This document shows, piece after piece, positions 43,898 to 52,386 of a DNA stretch of 64,000 bases. The notes below the pieces were generated by a model that had not been told where the DNA came from, did not search any database, and saw nothing but the letters and a program-made list of their open reading frames with translations. The stretch is taken from positions 1 to 64,000 of the forward strand of contig CAYJNQ010000001.1 of the NCBI GenBank assembly GCA_964371725.1, in the 5' to 3' direction. The position numbers and the translations under genes are program-made. Position 1 is the stretch's first letter. Every line of letters begins with the position of its first letter. The stretch comes from JAAYCI01 sp964371725 (GTDB lineage: Bacteria; Bacillota; Clostridia; Oscillospirales; Ruminococcaceae).

Positions 43898-45643
43898 CTA
43901 TGCCGCCGCAGCCACTTGGCTTGGCTCAAGCGTGGCACGCAGCATTCTTTCCAACTCATACAGGATGGTTTCGTCTGTGAAAGGCACAAGGCCCGCCGTG
44001 GCCAAAAAGCTGGTATAACTCTGGTTTTGGTCGGCGTAAAGCAGGGTGAGATAGGCCTCTGTGGCGCTTTCCCTGCTTGTGGCAGAGAGCCCTGCCAATT
44101 GTAAAGCAGAAACCGAGCTGGCCACATAGCTAATGGTGTAAAAAGGCACTTCAAAAATATGAATCACTTTCAACCAGCTGCTGTCTGCGCTGAGGATACT
44201 TGAAGAAAGCAGAGGCCCAAGCCCATATTCACTTAACACTTCGGTGTACAAAGTGCCAATGGTTTCAGCATTGTGCAAAGGCAAGCTATACAGCCGCAAC
44301 TGAAACTCCTCCAAAGCGGCTTGGAACACAATGGTATACACCACATCTTGTAAGCGTGTTAAACGCACGGCCTCTGCATCATCAAAAAACAGTTCATACT
44401 CTTCGGCCATCAACATTTCCATGCCCATGGCCAGGGTCTCGCTCGTGTCTAAGGTATAGGCAAAGAGGTCGTCATAGTGGATATAAAAATCTGAAAAATG
44501 GCCAAATTCGTGCACCAGGGTGGAAAATGAGTAGCTGTCATCGGTGTATTTTGAATATAAAAACGGGGCATCGTAAGCATCCAAATAGGTTGTGTAGCCA
44601 TAGTCTGGCTTCACCGTGGTATCGGCGATATCGTAGAGGGAATAGTCTAGCATATACTGCCAAATAACAGGCAATTCGCTGTCGAGACTGCTAAGAGCCG
44701 AGGGTATTTTCTTCATCATGTAGGGCAAGCTCCAGTCCTCCCCCTCTGCCGGAAGATAATAAAAATCGGCAAGCAAGGGAACAAAGGTCTCTTTCACACG
44801 CTCGCAAGCGGCCAGTGCATCCTCGGGTGTATAATCGCGCCCATAGCTTTGGTAATACATATCGGCCACACTTGAAAAACCCAAATTTTTAGCCACTTGA
44901 GAGTCTGTGGCAATCAAATCCGCGAGCAATTCTGCGTAGAAATCTCGATATTGTGAATAATATCGGTTTTCCAAAAGTTGTACCTGTTCGTAGGAAGGAA
45001 AATTCCCAATTTCGCTGATGGTATAATTTGTACCGTTGTCCTCTATGGTGAACGTGGCAAAGGCATTGCCATAATCATTTTGCAAGGCCTCGCGTGCTTT
45101 TATCAAATCTGTTACATTGTCTTGATAAAACAAGAGACTGTTTTGAATGTCCTCAAACAGATAATCACCCACATACCCACGGTAGGCGTCGGCATAAGGG
45201 CCCTCTACAAGCAGGGTGTTGAATCGGCTAATCAAAAGCGCAATGTCGACAGATGCCTCATCAAAAACAACCACTTCCCCCTCGAAAAAGGCATCTGTTG
45301 GGTCGATGTCGTTATGGATGGTAGCGAGCGTATAGGCTGTGTAGAACGGTTCGGTGGCTTCCATGCAGGCATCGTCAAGTGCAACAACCTCTTCAAAATC
45401 TTCTGCCTCGGCCAGTGCCTCGGTTAGGGAAATGATTTCCGCCTTGACCCCCTCAATATCAGGGCGAGCATATACCATGTCTGAAAAGGCAATGGTGCGG
45501 CGTTGCACCGGCTCGTCTTCAACGGTGGCGCTGCTGGCAACTTCGCTTGTGTTGCCCACCAAAGCAAGCCTATCTGTGCAAGCACTCAACAAAAGCACCA
45601 GACATAAAAACGCCGAGAAGCGGCAAAGAAATTTATTGTTCAT
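43898..45643 (-). CDS. M3-family oligoendopeptidase-like lipoprotein
   Basis: A 581-residue predicted lipoprotein; the signal peptide ends at LLLSAC (Cys about residue 22). The body is an all-helical M3-type metallopeptidase: the zinc motif HEFGH lies in FSTLVHEFGHFSDFYIH, and the third ligand Glu is expected in DTSETLAMGMEML. It looks like oligoendopeptidase F but is anchored outside the membrane, which is unusual since PepF is mostly cytoplasmic. GGGAGG precedes the ATG. It probably trims peptides at the surface. Confidence 0.85.
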   Translation of the reverse strand: MNNKFLCRFSAFLCLVLLLSACTDRLALVGNTSEVASSATVEDEPVQRRTIAFSDMVYARPDIEGVKAEIISLTEALAEAEDFEEVVALDDACMEATEPFYTAYTLATIHNDIDPTDAFFEGEVVVFDEASVDIALLISRFNTLLVEGPYADAYRGYVGDYLFEDIQNSLLFYQDNVTDLIKAREALQNDYGNAFATFTIEDNGTNYTISEIGNFPSYEQVQLLENRYYSQYRDFYAELLADLIATDSQVAKNLGFSSVADMYYQSYGRDYTPEDALAACERVKETFVPLLADFYYLPAEGEDWSLPYMMKKIPSALSSLDSELPVIWQYMLDYSLYDIADTTVKPDYGYTTYLDAYDAPFLYSKYTDDSYSFSTLVHEFGHFSDFYIHYDDLFAYTLDTSETLAMGMEMLMAEEYELFFDDAEAVRLTRLQDVVYTIVFQAALEEFQLRLYSLPLHNAETIGTLYTEVLSEYGLGPLLSSSILSADSSWLKVIHIFEVPFYTISYVASSVSALQLAGLSATSRESATEAYLTLLYADQNQSYTSFLATAGLVPFTDETILYELERMLRATLEPSQVAAAA

Positions 45644-45735
45644 CCTATCCTCCCAAAGTTGGAAGCACTGTTTTTACATAGCACTCGGAGCAATGCCCCT
45701 GCCACAAACTGGCAAGGATTCCATTTTCTTTGCTT

Positions 45736-45744
45736 ATTATACCA
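45736..45744 (-). promoter_or_regulatory. extended -10 promoter of the M3 peptidase gene
   Basis: TGG-TATAAT on the minus strand, about 95 bases before the start codon. Confidence 0.5.
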
Positions 45745-45774
45745 CACCAAATGAAAAAAAAGCAAAATCAAACA

Positions 45775-45812
45775 AAATAACGCTGCCAAAAAAATTCTTA
45801 GCAACGTTATTT
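45775..45812 (-). terminator. intrinsic terminator after the MttB-type gene
   Basis: An AAATAACGTTG / CAGCGTTATTT stem with a 16-base loop is followed on the minus strand by T-rich TTTGTTTGATTTTG. Confidence 0.65.
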
Positions 45813-45853
45813 GTGTTACACAACAGCATTGAATGCTTCGATTTTCAAAGCGC

Positions 45854-47269
45854 CTATAACGCTTCGAACTGTGCAAGCACTGCCTCGTCGATGCCTATTT
45901 CTTTCAAAATGGCACGCAGATTTTGGGCAACAGCGGCGTCTCTTTTGGGTTTTTCATAGCTTTCAAACAGTTTTTGCAAACGGTTTTCCACATTTTCCTC
46001 AAACTGTGTAGCCGGGTGTGCACAGGCTCCGCGCACGCTGACATTCGGGATAAACATCTCGTTGCGGAATTCCTCCAAGGTGTGCTCGGAGGTGATATAT
46101 TCGCCGCCGTGACCCACCTCATCGATAAGCTCAAATGGGAGGGTTGTCTCGTTGATTTCTATATCGCGGTTGTAGCGCTCGATATAGTTGATGATTTCAA
46201 AATCGGCCACAAGTTTTTCGTAGGACATCAAAGCGAACCCATCCAAAATGCCGGCACTGTGGTAAATAAGGTTCACGCCGTTTTGCACACAGAGCATAAG
46301 GTTCATCATCGTTTCAAAGCCGGCCTGGGCATTCAACACCTTGGCATCGGAAGTGCCACCGCCACCACGGCAGGGCAATCCATAAAATTTACTCATCTGT
46401 GCACCATATTTCTGGCAAAGTGCATTTTCGGGCGCGCCGCTGGTGATGGCACCGGTGCGCATATCGGCCGTGGAAGACTGTGTGCCATACACAACGGGGT
46501 TTCCGGGGTTCGCCATTTGAACCAGGGCAATACCGGCCAAGGTTTCAGCATTTGCCATGGCAATGGTGCCGGCCAACGTTACAGGGGAAGTGGTGCCGGC
46601 CATAGCAGCCGGCGTTACAATTACCGGTTGGCCGTATTTGGCAAACACGAGCATATCCTCTGTGATATCTGCAATTTGCAAGGGTGTGAGTGTGTTGACA
46701 TTCAAAATGATGCGCGGTTTCGCACGCAGTGAATCGGCATCACCAAACTCTGCCATCACCATGCGCATAAGCGCCTCTGTGTATTTTTCACAGGAAGGGA
46801 AGTTGATGGAACACTTGTCTGAGAGCAAAAACACAGCATAGTGATTGAGGAGCGTGGAATATTCCGGCACAGAGGTATCACATGCCTGCACAACGGTGGC
46901 ACTCATGCGAAACAGCGGGTTTGTCTCATACAGCTTTACAAAATTCCCCATGTCGGCCACGCCGGCATTGCGCACCTCGCCCTTTTGGTTCACAATCATC
47001 GAAGGGCCGCCACTGCACATATAGTTCACGGTATCGCCGCCGAATTCCATATCATAAATGGGATTTCGTGCATACAGTTTAAACGAAGAGGGTGCTTTTT
47101 TTACAAAAGACATGATTTGCTCTTCGGTGAAAAAGGCGATGTCTCCCTCTGTGCGAATGCCGTTTTTACGAAGCAATTCCAAGGCTTTTTCAGAGTGAAA
47201 CCGAATGCCGGTTTTCTCTAGAATTTGCATGGAACCGTTGTGGATTTGCTGCAGTTTTTCTTGTGACAT
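45854..47269 (-). CDS. trimethylamine methyltransferase (MttB) family, non-pyrrolysine
   Basis: A 471-residue barrel protein of the MttB superfamily, which demethylates quaternary or tertiary amines onto a corrinoid protein. Recognised by RFHSEKALELLRKNGI, NYMCSGGPSMI, TPAAMAGTTSPVTLAGTIAMANAE (shown as 20-residue parts or less: MAGTTSPVTLAGTIAMANAE), GLPCRGGGGTSDAKVLNAQ and DEVGHGGEYITSEHT. No in-frame TAG is used, so it is not the pyrrolysine enzyme; relatives act on glycine betaine, proline betaine or carnitine. GGAGG lies nine bases before the ATG. An enolase-superfamily gene lies just upstream, but no corrinoid or reactivase gene is in the window. Confidence 0.88.
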   Translation of the reverse strand: MSQEKLQQIHNGSMQILEKTGIRFHSEKALELLRKNGIRTEGDIAFFTEEQIMSFVKKAPSSFKLYARNPIYDMEFGGDTVNYMCSGGPSMIVNQKGEVRNAGVADMGNFVKLYETNPLFRMSATVVQACDTSVPEYSTLLNHYAVFLLSDKCSINFPSCEKYTEALMRMVMAEFGDADSLRAKPRIILNVNTLTPLQIADITEDMLVFAKYGQPVIVTPAAMAGTTSPVTLAGTIAMANAETLAGIALVQMANPGNPVVYGTQSSTADMRTGAITSGAPENALCQKYGAQMSKFYGLPCRGGGGTSDAKVLNAQAGFETMMNLMLCVQNGVNLIYHSAGILDGFALMSYEKLVADFEIINYIERYNRDIEINETTLPFELIDEVGHGGEYITSEHTLEEFRNEMFIPNVSVRGACAHPATQFEENVENRLQKLFESYEKPKRDAAVAQNLRAILKEIGIDEAVLAQFEAL

Positions 47270-47296
47270 AGTGTGATACCTCCAAAATTTATTCGA

Positions 47297-48499
47297 TTAA
47301 CGTGTGGGTAGCCGCAAAAACTTGGATGGGTTCGCAAAATTGTAATAGCCGCCGCAGGGGCCGTTGTCGAGATAGCACTTGTGTAAATGGGCTAACATTT
47401 CCCTATCTATTTCCACCCCAAGGCCCGGGCCCGTTGGCACGGAAACCACATTGTGAACCGGACGAAACGGCCCGCCTTGGATGATGTCGTGCTCTTGCCA
47501 GTTAAACAGTGCTTGGCTTGGTTGTGTGAGGTGAAGACAAGCTGCCGAAAGATGTAAATACAATGCCGTTGTAACACCCGCATCACCACTGTAAAACCAA
47601 AACCCTTTGCCGAATTGCTCGCAGGCGCCAATGAACTTTATCGTGTTCATCACCCCGCCAAGCAAGGTTGGGTGGCCGCAAAAATTATCCACACCGCCTG
47701 TGGAAACAGCACGGCGAAGGTCGCAAGTGTGCGTGGAAATGTCAAGGGCAGTGTATCGCTTCAGCTCTGCCATCGCTTCAAAAGAAAGGACGGGATCCTC
47801 CAAATTGCACACGTGATAGGGCTCTATTTCACGGCAGAATCGTTTTGCCGCAGCCGGCGAAAGGCCATAGTTGGCATCCAAACGCAACATAGCCTCAGGG
47901 CCCAGTGCTTCACGCAGGCTTTTGATAAGCAAAACATCTTGTTGCAAACCCACCCCTTGGCCTGCAATTTTCCCCTCAAAGTAGGTGGTTCCCTTGTTTT
48001 CTTTTGCGGCAAGGCAGGCCTCCACCACCTCTTGTACGTCATAATCGCAGGTGTAAGCGCCGCCGGCTTGCTCTTTGCCATAAAACCCAAAATACTCGGT
48101 GAAGGCAATTTTCGTTCGATAAGCACCGCCCAGGAGCTTGTACAGGGGCAGGTTGCAATATTTTCCCTTGATGTCCCAAAGGGCCATGTCGATGGCGCCA
48201 AAAGCAGGCAGGGAACTGTCTCCGCTGTCGAAAGCGGAAGAATCGCGTCGCCACTCCGAGAGCGTGCTCAATTCACAATTCACAAGGTCGAGTGGATCCT
48301 TGCCCACAAGAGCCTCCCCGATTCCCAAAATCGTGGCATATAGCCCGTCCGAAACCCCTTCCCCCAGGCCGACAATTCCCTCGTCCGTTTCAATTTCCAC
48401 AAGCACTTTGCTTGTTCCCTGTGCCACACCCAAACTCCAAACATAGGGCTTTGTGAAATACAGGTTAAATGGAGTTGCCTTTACTTTCGTTATTTTCAC
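47297..48499 (-). CDS. enolase superfamily enzyme, glucarate-dehydratase-like
   Basis: A 400-residue protein with the enolase-superfamily capping domain (about residues 1-120: VLVEIETDEGIVGLGEGVS; FGAIDMALWDIKGKYCNLPLYKLLGG) and barrel. Metal ligands are seen in MLRLDANYG (Asp) and CNLEDPV (Glu); the third lies in DISTHTCDLRRA, where His replaces the Asn of glucarate dehydratase. A base Lys remains in YFEGKIAG. The stretch expected to hold the catalytic His (W-G-S-H-S-N) reads FWFYSGDAG. So it is a divergent member, possibly a racemase or lyase for the MttB substrate. Start is GTG with GGAGGG six bases upstream. Confidence 0.82.
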   Translation of the reverse strand: MKITKVKATPFNLYFTKPYVWSLGVAQGTSKVLVEIETDEGIVGLGEGVSDGLYATILGIGEALVGKDPLDLVNCELSTLSEWRRDSSAFDSGDSSLPAFGAIDMALWDIKGKYCNLPLYKLLGGAYRTKIAFTEYFGFYGKEQAGGAYTCDYDVQEVVEACLAAKENKGTTYFEGKIAGQGVGLQQDVLLIKSLREALGPEAMLRLDANYGLSPAAAKRFCREIEPYHVCNLEDPVLSFEAMAELKRYTALDISTHTCDLRRAVSTGGVDNFCGHPTLLGGVMNTIKFIGACEQFGKGFWFYSGDAGVTTALYLHLSAACLHLTQPSQALFNWQEHDIIQGGPFRPVHNVVSVPTGPGLGVEIDREMLAHLHKCYLDNGPCGGYYNFANPSKFLRLPTR

Positions 48500-48541
48500 A
48501 GCAATCCCTCCAAAAGAAAATGTTTTTCATGCAACACCCTT

Positions 48542-48550
48542 ATTATATCA
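48542..48550 (-). promoter_or_regulatory. extended -10 promoter of the enolase-mttB operon
   Basis: TGA-TATAAT on the minus strand, about 40 bases before the GTG start; -35 is weak. Confidence 0.55.
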
Positions 48551-48649
48551 GATTTTTTTTCAAAGTCGATATGTTTTTTGGTAGTTTCGCTATTTTTTTT
48601 AACGCCGGTTGAATGGAGCCCTTTAAAGGTTTGCCCCACACTACCAAAC

Positions 48650-48699
48650 AACTTAAATGGGGCTGCAATGCAAAAATGCATCACAGCCCCATTTTAAGA
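48650..48699 (-). terminator. terminator after the BTAD-linked membrane protein gene
   Basis: CTTAAAATGGGGCTG pairs with CAGCCCCATTTAAG, with a small ATGCAT-type hairpin nested in the loop; TTGTTTGG follows on the minus strand. Confidence 0.65.
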
Positions 48700-48727
48700 T
48701 GTTGTGTATATTTTCTTGTAGCACCTG

Positions 48728-49834
48728 CTATTGGCGCACAAAAATACCTTCGTTATTGCCGTAGCCCATCAACCCGAAACCCTCTGTTGCAAAATACAGG
48801 GTGTTTTCATCCATAATTTGGACATCGGCCACACGGTTGTTCTCACCCGGGTCGTTTCCGTTTATCGTGTGAAAAACAAGAGAGATATGCCCCGTGGCCT
48901 CGTCAATGCTGTAAACGCCCTGTGCATCATACACACCCTCGCCCATGTTGATGAACATGTAAAAGGTTTCGTCTGTGTGAAACTCGATGTAAGGGCGGTA
49001 TTCGCTGGGCAAGTCCGGGTCTGTACACAAGTACATAGAGGGGGCGAATGCATCGGCTTCAGAATCGCTTTGTGGGCTGTCATCCTCAACGGGAAGCAGG
49101 GTCACACCGGAATCCAGAATGCCAAAGGGCATTTCAGACATGAGTGTGAGGCCCTCATCGCTCAAAAGGAAAACCGAAGTGCCGTTCCATCCAATGGCTT
49201 CAAAGCCATCGTCGAGGACAAGGGTAACCGTTTCTCCCTCTATAAAATAAGCCGATTCGATGGTGTAGGTGCTACCGCCAAAATCCATGTCGATGGTTAC
49301 AAGTCCCTCGGTTGGTTCGTTGAAATGAAAATAGGCAAACAACCCGGAATCGGCCAGCTCGTAGTAATAGCCACCAAGCATGGGTAGTTCTTGCACCGTG
49401 GCATCGCCCTCGTCGGGCACCGCCTCGCTTTCCTCCGTATCCACTTCATATGCATCGCCGTAGACTACCTCGTCTAAAGTGGCCGTAATTGCATCGCCCG
49501 ACGCCAAAATGCCTGCCCCTGCAAAAAAACCGAATGCAAGCAACACGGCCACAATGGCACCAACGAGCCCAAGCACCAACAATACTACAACAGCCACCAC
49601 GCAACCCGTGCGCCTTTTTTTTGTAGGCTGCGTTTCGTTTGTGCCCGCTTGCACCACCATGGGCGGCAGAACCCCTTCGGACATGGGATACAAAATCTCC
49701 CGCTGGCTTCCATCTTTTGGATCAAACCAATAGACACGCCGTTTCCATGCACCACTTTGGCCGTCTTGCACGGCATCTTCACGGTAATACAACCCTGTAT
49801 TTGCGTCATACTGAAAGCCCTGCGGTGCCTGCAT
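48728..49834 (-). CDS. uncharacterised single-pass membrane protein
   Basis: A 368-residue protein I cannot assign to a family. The cytoplasmic N part (residues 1-70) is aromatic-rich: FQYDANTGLYYRED and RRVYWFDPKDGSQREILYP. After KKRR comes a long hydrophobic segment (about 76-108). The external part begins with an acidic linker (VDTEESEAVPDEGD) and then beta-strand-rich sequence with repeated YF.FNE / TLVLDD / TFYMFINMGEGVYDAQGVYSI type patterns, suggesting small beta domains. TAGGAGG overlaps the stop of the regulator gene upstream, so the two are coupled and probably functionally linked. Confidence 0.6.
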   Translation of the reverse strand: MQAPQGFQYDANTGLYYREDAVQDGQSGAWKRRVYWFDPKDGSQREILYPMSEGVLPPMVVQAGTNETQPTKKRRTGCVVAVVVLLVLGLVGAIVAVLLAFGFFAGAGILASGDAITATLDEVVYGDAYEVDTEESEAVPDEGDATVQELPMLGGYYYELADSGLFAYFHFNEPTEGLVTIDMDFGGSTYTIESAYFIEGETVTLVLDDGFEAIGWNGTSVFLLSDEGLTLMSEMPFGILDSGVTLLPVEDDSPQSDSEADAFAPSMYLCTDPDLPSEYRPYIEFHTDETFYMFINMGEGVYDAQGVYSIDEATGHISLVFHTINGNDPGENNRVADVQIMDENTLYFATEGFGLMGYGNNEGIFVRQ

Positions 49835-49842
49835 ATGCCCTC

Positions 49843-51030
49843 CTAGCTTTCTGCACGAATTTCGATAATACGGAATTCAAACTTGTATTTTGTGTGGTCT
49901 GTGTTCTCATAAAAAGAGCTTTGAATGCGTTTCATCACCATGCGTCCGTTGTCAAAACTACTCACATTGGGTAACAAAACGGCAAATTGGCTTAGGCTGT
50001 ACCGCGAAATGGTGTCGCCTGTGCGCAAACGATCCTGCAATAAGGTTTTCAGCGTACTCATGGCCTTATCCAGCTCTAACGGCTCCACCTCGTGCACCCC
50101 CATGGTTTGAATGCTCACCACAGAAAGAAAAATGGAGATACCAAGCCGTTTCAAATTACGCATATACAGCCTGTATATATCTTTAAACAAGCTGTATTCA
50201 CACACGAGGGCACCCTTCACCTCATAGCGCATCTGCAATTCCTTTGAAATTTCCTCTATCGTAGCCTCTGGGTTGTGCTCGCTGAGCAAAAACTGCTTGT
50301 AAAATTCTAAAATTTCATCGTCTGGCTTTGTGCCCATGTGGATATAGTTCAAATCGCTGATGTTTTGATATTGTGCCAGCGCCTCTTTGCGCTTGCCCAT
50401 GAGCATGAGTGCACGCATAAGCTCTAGGTTGATTTTGGTATCGAACACATCCACTTCCAAAACCGTTTTACACACGCGGATTACCTGCCCATATTCATGC
50501 GAGGCGCTTAAAAAACCGATGTAGTGATACATGGTTTTGAAAAACAAATTGTGAAAATAATAAATTTTAGCGGCAAGCCAACTCTCCAAACCCGAATTGG
50601 CCAGCATATCGCCACCATACAAAAATAGAACTTCTTCAAACTCTTCGCGCACTTCCTCGTTTAGCACTTCCTCCAAAAGCAACTTGCCACACAATTCCTC
50701 CAGGCGAAGAATATCCAATTTTGCATCCAAATCGATGTTCCAAGCATAGGCACCCTGCTTTGTAACCACGGCATTTTTCAGCCCATAATCGGCCAAATCT
50801 TTGCGCAGTCGGCTCACTAGGGTCTTCAGGGAATTCTCCATGTTCAACCCTTCGCTGCCATCCCAAAGCACCTCAATGAGGTCGGCCTTTGGTGTCACAC
50901 GGTTCATGTTCACAATCAAATATTCAAGCAAGCGTAATTTCTGCGGCGAATGTTTGAAATTGTGCACAATGTCACTACCATCAACAATCACTCTGAAATC
51001 ACCCAAGGTGAAGATTTCGATCTTGCTCAC
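49843..51030 (-). CDS. BTAD/SARP-type regulator with degenerate GGDEF-like tail
   Basis: A 395-residue protein. Residues 1-100 form an OmpR-type winged helix (FTLGDFRVIVDG; NMENSLKTLVSRLRKDL; VTKQGAYAWN). Residues about 105-250 form a TPR-like BTAD domain (YGGDMLANSGLESWLA; LELMRALMLMGKRKEALAQY). The last 110 residues look like a GGDEF fold that lost its active site: SIFLSVVSIQ, then RTGDTISRYSLSQFAVLLP, where the GG[D/E]EF loop should be. So it probably binds rather than makes a ligand, or acts structurally. It has a strong promoter and is divergent from the transglutaminase-pilin cluster. Confidence 0.8.
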   Translation of the reverse strand: MSKIEIFTLGDFRVIVDGSDIVHNFKHSPQKLRLLEYLIVNMNRVTPKADLIEVLWDGSEGLNMENSLKTLVSRLRKDLADYGLKNAVVTKQGAYAWNIDLDAKLDILRLEELCGKLLLEEVLNEEVREEFEEVLFLYGGDMLANSGLESWLAAKIYYFHNLFFKTMYHYIGFLSASHEYGQVIRVCKTVLEVDVFDTKINLELMRALMLMGKRKEALAQYQNISDLNYIHMGTKPDDEILEFYKQFLLSEHNPEATIEEISKELQMRYEVKGALVCEYSLFKDIYRLYMRNLKRLGISIFLSVVSIQTMGVHEVEPLELDKAMSTLKTLLQDRLRTGDTISRYSLSQFAVLLPNVSSFDNGRMVMKRIQSSFYENTDHTKYKFEFRIIEIRAES

Positions 51031-51084
51031 AATAACGCTCCCTTCGCCCTGTCTTGGGCTTTTTTGAAATACAGTTTGCCTTTT

Positions 51085-51114
51085 ATCATATCAGTTTAAA
51101 TTCAAGCCTGTCAA
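51085..51114 (-). promoter_or_regulatory. promoter of the BTAD regulator gene
   Basis: Perfect TTGACA (51109-51114) and TATGAT (51085-51090) are 18 bases apart. The rest of the 375-base divergent gap is AT-rich and holds the poorly defined promoter of the next plus-strand gene; no further gene is supported. Confidence 0.75.
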
Positions 51115-51405
51115 GTGCATTATGCAAAGGAATCTCCAGAGTCAAGAAAAAAACATAATCCACCCATACTTTTAACGCTTTCCTTCCACATTTTTATTGT
51201 ATAAGTAATAATAAAAGATGAATAAAAGAGATGTTGCGATTTTCGCTTTAAAAAACAGCTTGTATTTCCTCACGTTTTTGTTTATATTGCCCAAAAATGA
51301 GATGACACAAAAAAAAATACCTCACTATCTATTCGTTTCCCGTCTCATTTGTGATAAAATAAAGTGTAAGGATTCATGCGAGCTTGAAAGGAGTTTTACG
51401 ATACA

Positions 51406-52359
51406 ATGATGCGAAGGATTGTAAAGCCTTTTGCGCTGGCAATTTCAACCATCTTTTTGTTTGCCGCTTGCAGTTCCAGCGCAGCGGCCGGTGAGGGAAA
51501 CGGCGGCGGTGGTGGCGACGAACCTGCAGGCCCCGGAACGCGTGGGGCAACACCGACGGTACTCACCCCCAGCGCAAGCGGCACCGAGAGCTACACGGGC
51601 AGTGTGTCGGTGTTGGATGTATCCAACAGTTCCGAGGGCTATATCATGTTGCAGTATACGGGCAGTGCAGAGAAGGTGAAGGTTCAAGTGACGCACAACG
51701 GCGGCGAGCCTTACACCTACGATGTTACCCCCGGGGGTGCGTTTGAGGTATTCCCACTCTCTTTGGGCAGTGGCTCTTACACGGTTACCGTGAATGAAAA
51801 CATTGAGGGTACAAGTTATGCCGTGATAGATACCGCTGCTTTTGTGGCAACTGTAAAAGATGAGTACACCGCTTTTCTTTATCCGAACCAATATGTAAAT
51901 TTTTCAGATAGTACCGAAGCCGTGGTGCTTAGCGAAGAGCTTGCCACGAGCGCAAACAACGATTTGGACGTGGTGACTGCCGTATACGACTATGTAACTG
52001 AATCCATCGATTATGATTTTGATTTGGCAGCCACAGTAAGCACCTTTTATCTGCCGGACCTAGACGCAACCATGACAAGCCAGAAGGGTTTGTGTTTTGA
52101 CTATGCTGCCTTGATGACCGCGATGTTGCGCGCGCAGGGCATTCCCACACAATTGGTTATCGGTTATGCAGGTGATGTTTATCACTCTTGGATTAGTGTA
52201 TATACCGATGAGACGGGCTGGATACATGACATCATCCAGTTTGACGGAGTAAATTGGGTGCGTATGGACCCAACTTTTGCCGCAACAAGCAGCAGCGGCA
52301 CCGACATGGCCCGGTATGTGGGCGATGGTACAAACTACAACGCACTGTTCTTTTACTAA
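51406..52359 (+). CDS. transglutaminase-like domain lipoprotein
   Basis: A 317-residue predicted lipoprotein. The signal peptide ends at LFAAC (Cys about residue 22), followed by a Gly-rich spacer. A beta-rich region (about 55-150) precedes a transglutaminase-like core: the Cys in SQKGLCFDYAALMTAMLRAQ, the His in YHSWISVY and the Asp in WVRMDPTFA give the full Cys-His-Asp triad. Such domains often act as cysteine proteases or crosslinkers outside the cell. AAAGGAG lies upstream. It ends 27 bases before the GspF-like gene, so it may belong to the same operon. Confidence 0.85.
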   Translation: MMRRIVKPFALAISTIFLFAACSSSAAAGEGNGGGGGDEPAGPGTRGATPTVLTPSASGTESYTGSVSVLDVSNSSEGYIMLQYTGSAEKVKVQVTHNGGEPYTYDVTPGGAFEVFPLSLGSGSYTVTVNENIEGTSYAVIDTAAFVATVKDEYTAFLYPNQYVNFSDSTEAVVLSEELATSANNDLDVVTAVYDYVTESIDYDFDLAATVSTFYLPDLDATMTSQKGLCFDYAALMTAMLRAQGIPTQLVIGYAGDVYHSWISVYTDETGWIHDIIQFDGVNWVRMDPTFAATSSSGTDMARYVGDGTNYNALFFY

Positions 52360-52386
52360 GCTTAAGGAAATGGAGATGCGAAACAG

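Noticed and set aside
45854..47269. Pyrrolysine in the MttB-family protein
   Set aside because: The full-length frame contains no in-frame TAG, so it is a non-pyrrolysine homologue.
51218..51409. 63-codon plus-strand open frame before the transglutaminase-like gene
   Set aside because: AT-rich leader; its end overlaps the real start, and it has no ribosome site.
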